From Streptomyces rhizosphaerihabitans (GTDB taxonomy: Bacteria; Actinomycetota; Actinomycetes; Streptomycetales; Streptomycetaceae), in assembly GCF_025399795.1 (NCBI RefSeq), contig NZ_JAODTZ010000025.1, positions 1 to 64,000 on the forward strand: a DNA stretch of 64,000 nucleotides, given 5' to 3'. A program made the position numbers and the translations under genes. Below, piece by piece: positions 15,250 through 23,165 of the stretch (the first letter of the stretch is position 1; each line of letters opens with the position of its first letter). The notes below the pieces were generated by a model. That model did not search any database. It was not told the DNA's origin and saw only the letters and a program-made list of their open reading frames with translations.

Positions 15250-17631
15250 GTGACTGGTGCTACTCCGCTGATGGTCGTGGACGGCGCGGGCGTCGTCGTC
15301 CGCTGGAGCCGCAGAGCCCGCGAGATCTGGCTGCGATCGGACTCCGAGGCCGTGGGACGAGCGGCCCTGACCATGGTCGCGCCCGACACCTGGGCCTCCG
15401 GCACCAGCAACTCCGGCACCAGCGGCTCCGGCACCAGCAGCTCCGGCAGCGGCACGGAACCCGGAGCCGGCCCCCTGCTCATCCATGACGTCGGCGGAAA
15501 CCCGGTCGATCTCCGTGTCCAGGTGGTACCGCTCTCCGACGGCGCGGTCGCGTGGGGTGTCTTCGAGGCGGACGACGGCCCCGCCCCCGACAGCACACGG
15601 ACCGCGGTGTTCGACATTCTGCGCGCCAACACGCACGAGGCATTCTTCGTCCTGGACTCCGAGTTGCGCGTTCTCAGCGTCAACGAAGCGGCCTGCGCAC
15701 TGTGCGACATCGAGGCGGACAAGGCCCTCGACCGCCCGGTCGCCGATGTGTGCCGTCCCTCCCATCCACAGGAATTCGAAGACGTCCTGCGGGGCGTACT
15801 CACCGACGGCACGTCCGTCACCGGTTACGTCGTACGGCTCGGCCCACCGGACGGTTCGTCGCCGGAACGCTTCGCGAAGCTTTCGGCGTTCCCGCTGAAG
15901 AACGCGCGCGGCGTGGTCGTTTCCATGACCGAGGTCACGGAGACCCTGCGGACCAAGAGGCGCCTGGAGGCGCTCGGTTCGGTGCGGGAGCGGGTGGGGC
16001 GAAGCCTGGACGTCGTCACGACCTGCCAGGAACTGGTGGACGCGCTGGTGCCCGGCTTCGCCGACATAGCGGTGGTCGATGTGGTCGACGCGGTGGTACG
16101 GGGCGAGGATCCTCCCCTCAGCCCCCTCGGGCGGGACATCCCGCTGCGCCGCGCGGCCTTCCGCAACGGGAAACCCTCCCTCATGGCGCAGGCCTATCCC
16201 GTCGGCGACGTACGCGCGCTGCCGACGCCGACGCCGTATTCACAGGTGCTCAGCGACCTCAAGCCGCGAGCCGTCGCCCTGGACAGCGGCTCCCCCTGGC
16301 TCGACGCCGATCCGGAGCGGGCCCGCGCCATCCGCGCCTCCGGCGCCCGCCTACTGCTCACCGCCCCGCTGGCGCTGCGGGGCGCCGTGCTCGGACTCCT
16401 GAGCCTCTATCGCGTACAGCCGAACGACGCCTTCGACCAGAACGACCTCTCCGTCGCCCACGAACTGGCCACGCACACCGCGCTCAGTCTCGACAACGCC
16501 CGCCGCTACACCCACGAGCACACGATCGCGGCAGCTCTGCAACGCCACCTGCTGCCGCCGGAGCCTCCCTCACAGACGGCCATCGAATTCGCGCCGTTGC
16601 ACGTCCCGGCCGAGGCGGGAGCGGGCAGCTGGTACGACGCCTTCGGCCTGCCCGGCGCTCGTACCGCCCTGGCGATCGGGGAGGTCAGCGGAAGCGGCAT
16701 CGACGCCGCGACCACCATGGGCCAGCTCCGGACGGTGATCCACTCACTCGCCGCGCTCGACCTGGAACCCGACGAACTGCTCGCCCGCCTCAACGACGCG
16801 GTCGTACGGCTCGCCGACGAGCGGGCGGCCCTGCCACCGAGCGATCCACTGCACCAGCAGCCGCTCAGCGCCGGCTGCGTCTACGCGGTCCACGACCCGC
16901 TCCACGGGGTCTGCGTCATGGCCTCCGCCGGTCATCCCGGGCCCGTCGTCGCTCACCCCGGCGGTGTGGTGCACGTCCCGGAGATCCCCACGGGTCCGCT
17001 CCTGGGCAGCCGGGACGGACCCCCCTTCGCCACCGCCTCCGTCCCCATGCGGGACGGCAGCGTTCTCGCACTGCGGACCACGTCGTTCCCTGTCTCCGAA
17101 GGCCCGGACGGGGACCGGCCGAACCCGCTCGGGGAAGCACTGACCCGGCTGAACCGCCCGCTGCGGGACGTGCGGGACGACATTCTCTACAGGTTGCGCG
17201 ACACGTCGGGCCAACACGATGTCCTTCTCCTGCTGGCCCGCACCCGCGCCTTTCCGCCGGATCAGGTGGCCACCTGGGCCCTGGACTCCGTCCCCACCGC
17301 GGCCGCGGCAGCCCGGCACCACGCCCGGGAACGGCTCGGGATGTGGCGCGTGGGCGAAGAGACCTCCTTCGCCACCGAGTTGATCGTCAGCGAGCTGGTG
17401 ACCAATGCCCTGCGCTACGGGGCGCCACCGATCCGGTTGCGCCTCGTCAAGGACTCGACGCTCACCTGCGAGGTCAGCGACGCCGGCGGAGCGGCTCCGC
17501 GTCTGCGCCACGCCCGCACGGTCGACGAAGGCGGACGCGGCCTGTTCATCTGCGCGCAGATGAGCCACAACTGGGGCATCCGCTACTCCGCACAGGGCAA
17601 GACGATCTGGACGGAACAGACGCTGCCCTAG
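15250..17631 (+). CDS. PAS-GAF-SpoIIE(PP2C)-HATPase regulator with degenerate phosphatase site
   Basis: 793 aa from a GTG start. Order: N-terminal PAS-like domain interrupted by a Gly/Ser/Thr-rich insert (about residues 50-70), second PAS (about 120-235, AFFVLDSELRVLSVNEAA), GAF (about 245-420), SpoIIE/PP2C (about 430-670) and an RsbW-like ATPase (about 680-793, ELIVSELVTNALRYGAP, EGGRGLFICAQMS). Such Streptomyces proteins usually dephosphorylate anti-anti-sigma factors and can bind sigma factors. The usual GGDWYD metal motif here reads AGSWYD (S460 for Asp), GDVxGHG reads GEVSGSG (E478, S482), and the late DD pair reads HD. Phosphatase activity may be lost. The ATPase half keeps its N box. 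No partner gene is adjacent. Confidence 0.88.
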   Translation: MTGATPLMVVDGAGVVVRWSRRAREIWLRSDSEAVGRAALTMVAPDTWASGTSNSGTSGSGTSSSGSGTEPGAGPLLIHDVGGNPVDLRVQVVPLSDGAVAWGVFEADDGPAPDSTRTAVFDILRANTHEAFFVLDSELRVLSVNEAACALCDIEADKALDRPVADVCRPSHPQEFEDVLRGVLTDGTSVTGYVVRLGPPDGSSPERFAKLSAFPLKNARGVVVSMTEVTETLRTKRRLEALGSVRERVGRSLDVVTTCQELVDALVPGFADIAVVDVVDAVVRGEDPPLSPLGRDIPLRRAAFRNGKPSLMAQAYPVGDVRALPTPTPYSQVLSDLKPRAVALDSGSPWLDADPERARAIRASGARLLLTAPLALRGAVLGLLSLYRVQPNDAFDQNDLSVAHELATHTALSLDNARRYTHEHTIAAALQRHLLPPEPPSQTAIEFAPLHVPAEAGAGSWYDAFGLPGARTALAIGEVSGSGIDAATTMGQLRTVIHSLAALDLEPDELLARLNDAVVRLADERAALPPSDPLHQQPLSAGCVYAVHDPLHGVCVMASAGHPGPVVAHPGGVVHVPEIPTGPLLGSRDGPPFATASVPMRDGSVLALRTTSFPVSEGPDGDRPNPLGEALTRLNRPLRDVRDDILYRLRDTSGQHDVLLLLARTRAFPPDQVATWALDSVPTAAAAARHHARERLGMWRVGEETSFATELIVSELVTNALRYGAPPIRLRLVKDSTLTCEVSDAGGAAPRLRHARTVDEGGRGLFICAQMSHNWGIRYSAQGKTIWTEQTLP

Positions 17632-17681
17632 AGGCAGTTGTTCGGGTCATCCCGCAGACGCGGGCGCCGTCGTACCGCGTT

Positions 17682-18923
17682 CTACCGTGCCAGATCGCTC
17701 GCGACCTCGCGGGCCGCGCGGGCGCCCGACGCCAGAGCGCCCTGCACCGAGCCCGTGGCCCGGTGGTCCCCGCACACATAGCGGCCCGGGGACACCCGGG
17801 CGGTCCGGCCGAGCGGCTGCGGGGGCGGCATCGCCGGCAGCGCGTCGGGAACGGTACGGACGGTCAGCAGGTCCCAGCCCGCGGTGTCGGTGCCGTACAC
17901 CTCGGCGAGCGCGTCGCGCAGCAACGCCTCCCGGCCCTCCCCGTCGTGCCCGAGGACCGAGGTGGCGATCAGCGACATCCCGGGCGGGGCGTAGCCGCGG
18001 ACCACCTCGCTCAGGACGCAGGTATTGAGGAAGCGCCTTCTCGTGTCCGTCAGCAGGACGGGTTCGGCCAACGGGGAACGGGTCGCGGCGTGGTAGTACG
18101 TCGTCACGACGCGGTAGGGAGGAAGATCCAGCCCCGGCAGCAGACGGGCGGCGGGGCCCGGCCCTGTGGCCACCACCACGGCCCGCGCGGCGAGTTCGTC
18201 TCCGGCGTCCAGTTCGACCCCGTCGTCCGTGAGCCGAGTGACCGGGGTGCCGAGGCGTACGGCGTCCTGGGGCAGCGCCTCGGCCAGCAGGCGCGGCACC
18301 GCCCCGATGCCGGCGCCGGGCAGGCACAGGGTGCCGCGCAGCATGCTGCGCCAGACGAGGTGGAACACCCGGCCCGAGGTCTCCAGCTGGTCCTCCAGGA
18401 AGACTCCGGACAGGAACGGCCGGAAGAACCGCTCGACGAACTCCTCGGAGAATCCGGCCGCGGCCAGCGCGGTGCGTGTCGTACGGTCCTCGCCGCGCTT
18501 GAGCGATCGTGCGGGAGCGAGCATGTCCCGGCCGGACAGGGCGGCCAGCGCGATCAGGTCACGGGTTCCCGCGAGCCGCCCCGGACGCAGGTCACCCAGG
18601 CGCCGTGGACCTCGGGTGGGGTCGTTGAAGCGCAACGGCCCGTCCTCTGTGTGCACGAGGATGCCGGGCGTGAAGGGCCGCAGCCGCAGGTCTCGCAGCG
18701 CGAGCCGGCGCCGGACCTGCGGATACGAGGTGTTGAAGACCTGGAAGCCCCGGTCGACGACGAACCCTTCGTGCGGGTCGGAGCGCATCCGGCCGCCCAC
18801 CTCGTCGGACGCCTCGAGGACGCGGACCCCGAAGCCGTACCCGGCGAGATCGCGGGCACAGGCCAGACCGGCGAGCCCGGCGCCGACGACCAGGACATCG
18901 GACACACCGCGTTTCGCGGTCAT
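17682..18923 (-). CDS. FAD-dependent amine oxidase/phytoene desaturase-like oxidoreductase
   Basis: 413 aa from ATG 18923, with GGAGG 9 nt upstream. The N-terminal dinucleotide-binding motif is canonical (SDVLVVGAGLAGLACARDL, GVRVLEASDEVGGRMRSD), and the C-terminus has the second FAD contact (GRYVCGDHRATGSVQGALAS). The mid-region fits the flavin amine oxidase/carotenoid desaturase superfamily (GFSEEFVERFFRPFLSGVFL). The substrate is unknown; no phytoene synthase or other carotenoid gene is nearby. It is cytoplasmic or peripheral, with no signal peptide. It converges on the SpoIIE-like gene with only about 50 bp between stops. Confidence 0.88.
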   Translation of the reverse strand: MTAKRGVSDVLVVGAGLAGLACARDLAGYGFGVRVLEASDEVGGRMRSDPHEGFVVDRGFQVFNTSYPQVRRRLALRDLRLRPFTPGILVHTEDGPLRFNDPTRGPRRLGDLRPGRLAGTRDLIALAALSGRDMLAPARSLKRGEDRTTRTALAAAGFSEEFVERFFRPFLSGVFLEDQLETSGRVFHLVWRSMLRGTLCLPGAGIGAVPRLLAEALPQDAVRLGTPVTRLTDDGVELDAGDELAARAVVVATGPGPAARLLPGLDLPPYRVVTTYYHAATRSPLAEPVLLTDTRRRFLNTCVLSEVVRGYAPPGMSLIATSVLGHDGEGREALLRDALAEVYGTDTAGWDLLTVRTVPDALPAMPPPQPLGRTARVSPGRYVCGDHRATGSVQGALASGARAAREVASDLAR

Positions 18924-19398
18924 GGGCATCATCCTCCGAGCAGCCGGGCCGTCCGCGCTCCGGTGAGCGCGCCGGGGTGGTCCGAGCACAGGCGGACGGT
19001 CCCGCGCCGTCGCACACGCCCTCCTGAACCGATCTTCCCCTCGGGCGCGGCGGGCGGATGCGGGCCACGCCGGAAGACGGTGCCGCGTACCCCCGTACCC
19101 CCCGTACCCCGTGTCGCACGGCGCGGGACTCTGGGGACTCCGGGGACTCCGGGGACTCCGGGGCGGAACAATTCGGGGCGGTCCGCCGTTCAAAGGAGTG
19201 TGGCGCGGAGGGGACAGTGTCCCCGGGCCTCACCCACAGCCCCACGGGGACGATCGTCCGGCTGAAGCCCCGTGGAGCCTTTCGCCGAGCGGCGACGCCC
19301 TCCGCACACCGCATGAACGGCCCCGGCTGGTCTCCCCCGTCCAGCCGGGGTCCCCTACTGTGCCGCGCCACATTTCCACGGCGCCCGGCAGCAGCGAA
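18924..19398. other. Non-coding region, about 470 bp
   Basis: No gene supported. It contains CCCCGTACCC repeats near 19090-19112 and a 9-bp tandem array (see the repeat at 19131). Open frames here are Pro/Arg/Ser-rich readings of those repeats. It should contain the promoter of the oxidoreductase gene near 18935-18980. Confidence 0.4.
19131..19163. repeat. 9-bp tandem repeat
   Basis: The unit GGGGACTCC is repeated about 3.5 times (19133-19163), with a further degenerate copy just upstream (GCGGGACTCT). It is a short, probably slippage-prone array in a non-coding gap. Confidence 0.75.
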
Positions 19399-19438
19399 AA
19401 CCGCCGGTGCCCCCGGAATACGGGCACAACCGGCGGTT
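19399..19438 (-). terminator. Hairpin with U-tract after the PRC-barrel gene
   Basis: AACCGCCGGT (19399-19408) pairs with ACCGGCGGTT (19429-19438). GCCC/GGGC extends the stem inward with a 3-nt bulge. Read on the minus strand the stem is followed by TTTTCG. It begins 10 bp beyond the stop codon. Confidence 0.75.
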
Positions 19439-19447
19439 CTCGTCGCG

Positions 19448-19795
19448 TCAGTGGCCGGAGCCGTAATGGCCGCCGAGCTGGTCGCGGTAATGCGGATCTC
19501 CGAGATGCTTTTCCTTGTCGAATTCCGGCGCCGACTTGATCTCGTCCTTGGTCCGGGCGACCTGGACGGTCTTGTCCTCGTGGCTGATCGATGTGATCGT
19601 GCCGGCGGGCAGCAGGACCTCCTTGCCGAAGATCCAGACGCCGGTGTCGACGACGATGTACTGAGAACCGACCTCGTCGGAGTGCTTGTCGACCTTGCCG
19701 ATGTGGCCGTCGGTCGCCTCCACCCGGTAGCCGGTGAGATCGTCGTCGGCCGTGTGACCGCTGGTCGGCCCGTAACCCCACAGGTTCTCGTTCAC
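19448..19795 (-). CDS. PRC-barrel domain protein
   Basis: 115 aa from a GTG at 19795, chosen because GGAGGA precedes it by 7 nt; a GTG at 19810 is also open. The PRC-barrel pattern is clear (LTGYRVEATDGHIGKVDKHS, YIVVDTGVWIFGKEVLLPAG, TITSISHEDKTVQVA). The C-terminus is His/Gly-rich (HYRDQLGGHYGSGH). PRC barrels are small beta-barrels used as RNA/protein interaction modules or stress-associated proteins. Stand-alone actinobacterial forms of this size are common and uncharacterised. It is soluble and has its own terminator. Confidence 0.9.
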   Translation of the reverse strand: MNENLWGYGPTSGHTADDDLTGYRVEATDGHIGKVDKHSDEVGSQYIVVDTGVWIFGKEVLLPAGTITSISHEDKTVQVARTKDEIKSAPEFDKEKHLGDPHYRDQLGGHYGSGH

Positions 19796-20235
19796 GAAGA
19801 AATCCTCCACTCGTCCGCGGATGCGCGCCGCCGTCCCACATCGATATGCGGGTGCGCGCTTCGATGACCGGGCTTACGGTCACCCTTTCCTCAGCGTGTT
19901 TTCCGCTGAAGGTCGACGGGTGTCCCTTTCCCCGCCGGTGACACCCGCTCCCCGGAAATTCCTCGAATTCCTCTCGGGGGCGTGAACACCCACGACTTCA
20001 CTCCGGCACGCCCCTCGGGATCCGAGTCGGCGAGAACGCGGCGGCCCCGCCTCGCGATCCCGGGGGGGGAGTGGAATCACGGGCGGGGCCGAGAGCTCGC
20101 GGCTGCCGGGGGGAGGCATCCACGAGCGGTCCGAGACTCCTTGTGCCCGCGCTCCCCCGGTTCATGCGCGGGTGTTCCGGACGGGCAGGGAGGCATCGCC
20201 GGGGAGAGCTGGGGCCCGGCCGGAAGGGAGTGTCG
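19796..20235. other. Intergenic region, about 440 bp
   Basis: It lies between the divergent PRC-barrel and small hypothetical genes and contains no supported gene. Runs of G (20066-20072, 20109-20113) and a short AT-richer part near 19880-19910 are the only notable features; the latter may carry the PRC-barrel promoter. Confidence 0.35.
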
Positions 20236-20514
20236 ATGACGATCACCAACCACAGGACGTACGGCATCCGGTTCGTCCACCGGACGATCGAGCCGACCCG
20301 GTTGACCACCCGGCGTCCCGATCTGAAGTACGGCTTCACCGGCTGCGCCCTGGCCTCGACCACCGGCAGCGTTCCGTGTTCGGGCACGGGCCCCACCGGC
20401 CCCGGCCCGAACTACGGGTCCACCATCCCGCCCGGCCAGAGCCGGACCGTCACACTCACCCTCCAGGTCGCCACCGACTCCGGCTGCAACGGCGATATCG
20501 GCTTCCACTCGTAG
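20236..20514 (+). CDS. Small hypothetical protein
   Basis: 92 aa. ATG follows GGAAGGGAG; a GTG two codons earlier is possible. The sequence starts MTITNHRTYGIRFVHRTIEP and continues with a Gly/Pro/Thr-rich region and a beta-type tail (PPGQSRTVTLTLQVATDSGC). Three cysteines are present (GCALAS, PCSGTG, GCNGDI). There is no signal peptide. The good ribosome-binding site and non-repetitive codon use support a real gene, but I recognise no family. It precedes the polysaccharide locus by about 430 bp. Confidence 0.5.
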   Translation: MTITNHRTYGIRFVHRTIEPTRLTTRRPDLKYGFTGCALASTTGSVPCSGTGPTGPGPNYGSTIPPGQSRTVTLTLQVATDSGCNGDIGFHS

Positions 20515-20947
20515 CGAGTTGCGTGGACCGGCCGCCCCGTCGGCACACAGGAACTTCACAGGTACGGGTCGGGATGACCTAAAACCGATCATTCAGCCAG
20601 AACTCGTCGCGGCCTGGACCACTGACGCCCCCACGGGGGCGGATCTCGGCGTTCCGGATCCGGTCCGCCCCGGGCCACGGACGGGCAGTAACGTTTCGCA
20701 CGGTAACCATTCGCCACCCCAGGGTGACGGCCACGCCTTCGCCGCAACGTGCGGTGACCACCCGTTCGATACCCACTCTTTTCCGTCACGTTTCGCAGCA
20801 GGCGCACGAAAGCTACACAGAGACCCCACTATGTGACGCGACGAACGCGTTGACGACCACGTCTGAGGGGGGCTGTGGCGTCGCGCCAGGGGGTGGTCGG
20901 CTCCATGGGAGCGGTACTCACCCCTGCCCGGGGAGGGACTTCACCGC
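20515..20947. promoter_or_regulatory. Long leader region of the exopolysaccharide locus
   Basis: 433 bp without a gene, ahead of the seven-gene polysaccharide cluster. AT-richer segments at 20690-20715 and 20760-20830 are promoter-like. The sequence between about 20830 and 20945 is GC-rich with possible hairpins. GGGGAGGG lies 11 nt before the first ATG. I looked for a GEMM-type cyclic-di-GMP riboswitch and a BldD box and did not find a convincing match. Confidence 0.4.
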
Positions 20948-23080
20948 ATGAAGCGGACCATTCGCACGACCGCGCTCACGGTCGGCGCGCTCATCACCTC
21001 GTTGGGCTTACCAGCCGGCACGGCGCACGCGGACACCGCCACAACCCGCATCGAACTGCGGGTTCTGATCGTGAGTGACGGCGGTCCGGCGACCGACGCC
21101 ATCGCCGCCGAACTCTCCGCCGCCGGCACGCCCTACACCGAGGTCGACCTGCGGCAGTCCGGACGGCCGGTGATCGACGCCGGCTTCCTCGCGGACACCG
21201 TGGACGGCGTACCGCGCGCCAGGTTCCAGGCAGTCGTACTGCCCAACGACAACCCGTTCGCGGCGAACTCGCCCGAGATGGCGGCCCTCGCGGCCTACGA
21301 GCAGACGTACGCGATCCCGCAGGTCGACGCGTACACCTACGCGCGTCCGGAGGCCGGACTCCAGTACCCCGTCTTCGGTGGCTACTCCGGCAGCCTCGAC
21401 GGCGTACAGGCGCAGGTCACGACGGCAGGCAAGGCCGGGCCCTTCGGCTATCTGGACGGGTCGGTGCCGTTCGAGGACAACTCCCCGGACGTGGGCGAGA
21501 GTTACGCCTACCTGTCGACGCCCGCCGCGGGAGCGGACTTCACTCCGTACGTCGACGCGCCGATCCCCGGACAGTCGACGCGAGGGTCCCTCGTGGGCGA
21601 GTACCGGCACGACGGACGGCGTGAGCTCGTCGTCACGTTCGTGTACAACCAGTACCAGGAGCAGTTCCGGCTGCTGGCACGCGGAATCGTGGAGTGGATG
21701 ACCGGGGGCGTGCACCTCGGCGCCTCGCGCAACTACTTCGCCGTGCACGTCGACGATGTCCTCGCCGGTGACGACCGGTGGGACACCACGCTCAACTGCA
21801 CGCCGGGCGACATCGACTGCCCGCAGGGCGAGGGGGTCGCGAACCCGATCCGGATGACCCCGGCCGACGTCGACTACGCGACCGACTGGGAGACCGGACG
21901 GAACTTCACTCTCGACCTGGCCTACAACGGCGCCAGCAGTGTCGACCAGCGCGAGGACAACAACGGTGCCGACCCGCTCGCCGACGAACTCGTCGCCGAG
22001 CGGGACCGGTTCCGCTGGATCAACCACACCTTCACCCACGCGTTCCTCGGCTGCGAGCAGGACACCACCGTGGTGCCGTGGAAGTGCGCGACGAACACCG
22101 ACGGCAGCACCAAGTGGGTCAGCCGCACGACGATCGCCGACGAGATCGCGGCCAACCGCGCCTGGGGCCAGAACGCCGGACTCCCCCTGGACGACCAGGA
22201 GTTGGTCACCGGCGAGCACTCCGGCCTGAGGATCTCGCCGCAGCAGCCCGTCGACAACCCCAACCTCGCGCTCGCGCTCACGGACACCGGCGTCGCCTGG
22301 CTCGGCTCCGACAACTCCCGCGAGCCCGACCAGCGTCAGGCCGGTCCGGCCACGACCGTCCCCCGCTACCCGATGAACGTCTTCTACAACGCGGGGAAGG
22401 CGGCCGAAGAGATCGACGAGTACAACTGGATCTACACCGGCCGCGCCCAGGGCGGCAGCGGTATCTGCGAGGACCACCCGGACACCTCGACCTGTCTGTC
22501 GGCGCCGCTGAGCACCAGTACGGGCTACACCGACCACATCGTGCCGCTGGAGACCCGGATCGACCTCGGGCATGTGCTCGCGAACGACCCCAAGCCGCAC
22601 TTCATCCACCAGTCGAACCTCGCGGAGGAGCGCATCGCCTACCCGGTGCTCGACGGCGTCCTCGACGGCTACGACAACCTGTTCGCGGACAACACCCCCG
22701 TGGTGAACCTGCGGATGAAGGACATCGGCATCGAACTGCGGCGTCGTGCCGCCTGGAAGGCGGCTGTCGGCGCCGGCCAGGTCACCGCCTACCGCGTCGG
22801 CGACACCGTCACCGTCCAGGCGCCGAGCGGAGTAGCGGTCACCGCCACGATGCCCACGGGCACCATGAACGGCACGGCGGGTTTCGGCGGCGCCTACGCC
22901 GGCGGAGTTTCCGGATGGACCGCACCGGGCGACACGGCGCTGACGCTCGGCCTGCCGTCGTCCTCCCCCGCCCTGTCCTCGACCCTCGACGCCGCACGGC
23001 AGCCCGCGACCAGCGGCGCGCCGGACGCCCGCGTTCCGGTGGGCGTCACCGAGCAGGTTCCCTACAGCCCGGACAACTGA
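20948..23080 (+). CDS. Secreted Agd3-like (CE18-type) polysaccharide deacetylase
   Basis: 710 aa. The Sec signal peptide ends near residue 30 (AGTAHADT). The N-terminal 250 residues form an accessory region (LRVLIVSDGGPATDAIAAEL). The catalytic region follows, with a metal/base motif FAVHVDDV (H267, D269, D270) and WINHTFTH (H360, H364). These match the Asp-Asp and HxxxH arrangement of CE4/CE18 deacetylases, and overall length and motifs fit fungal Agd3, which deacetylates galactosaminogalactan. A C-terminal beta-rich domain (about 600-710) may bind glycan. I infer N-deacetylation of an exported aminosugar polymer. It is first in the locus, and a hairpin separates it from the PelF-like gene. 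Confidence 0.85.
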   Translation: MKRTIRTTALTVGALITSLGLPAGTAHADTATTRIELRVLIVSDGGPATDAIAAELSAAGTPYTEVDLRQSGRPVIDAGFLADTVDGVPRARFQAVVLPNDNPFAANSPEMAALAAYEQTYAIPQVDAYTYARPEAGLQYPVFGGYSGSLDGVQAQVTTAGKAGPFGYLDGSVPFEDNSPDVGESYAYLSTPAAGADFTPYVDAPIPGQSTRGSLVGEYRHDGRRELVVTFVYNQYQEQFRLLARGIVEWMTGGVHLGASRNYFAVHVDDVLAGDDRWDTTLNCTPGDIDCPQGEGVANPIRMTPADVDYATDWETGRNFTLDLAYNGASSVDQREDNNGADPLADELVAERDRFRWINHTFTHAFLGCEQDTTVVPWKCATNTDGSTKWVSRTTIADEIAANRAWGQNAGLPLDDQELVTGEHSGLRISPQQPVDNPNLALALTDTGVAWLGSDNSREPDQRQAGPATTVPRYPMNVFYNAGKAAEEIDEYNWIYTGRAQGGSGICEDHPDTSTCLSAPLSTSTGYTDHIVPLETRIDLGHVLANDPKPHFIHQSNLAEERIAYPVLDGVLDGYDNLFADNTPVVNLRMKDIGIELRRRAAWKAAVGAGQVTAYRVGDTVTVQAPSGVAVTATMPTGTMNGTAGFGGAYAGGVSGWTAPGDTALTLGLPSSSPALSSTLDAARQPATSGAPDARVPVGVTEQVPYSPDN

Positions 23081-23098
23081 GCCGCGCACCGACCGAAG

Positions 23099-23127
23099 GT
23101 CCCGGCCGCGCCATCAGCGGCCGGGAC
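23099..23127 (+). terminator. Intra-locus hairpin after the deacetylase gene
   Basis: An 11-bp perfect stem (GTCCCGGCCGC at 23099-23109, complement at 23117-23127) with a 7-nt loop lies between the deacetylase and PelF-like genes. There is no U-tract, so it may act as a partial terminator or a 3'-end stabiliser within one transcript. Confidence 0.55.
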
Positions 23128-23165
23128 GGGCTCGACCACCCCAACCTCGGCCGTGGAGCACATCA

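Noticed and set aside
19131..19163. The 9-bp array as part of a longer N-terminus for the oxidoreductase (Pro-Arg-Ser repeats).
   Set aside because: The ATG at 18923 has a ribosome-binding site and begins just before the FAD motif, as in relatives.
15552..19265. A very long open frame (over 1200 codons) on the plus strand.
   Set aside because: It overlaps the SpoIIE-like gene in another frame and continues antisense through the oxidoreductase gene. Its composition is Arg/Pro/Gly-rich, the typical GC-bias shadow.
20515..20947. Possible cyclic-di-GMP riboswitch or BldD site ahead of the polysaccharide locus.
   Set aside because: I could not match the GEMM core or the BldD consensus (TnACnCWGnGTnA). 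CACCCCAGGGTG near 20715 is close but one base out of register.
21008..23089. A nearly 700-codon open frame antisense to the deacetylase.
   Set aside because: Mirror-frame artefact of high GC3. No ribosome-binding site or domain, and the plus strand carries convincing catalytic motifs.
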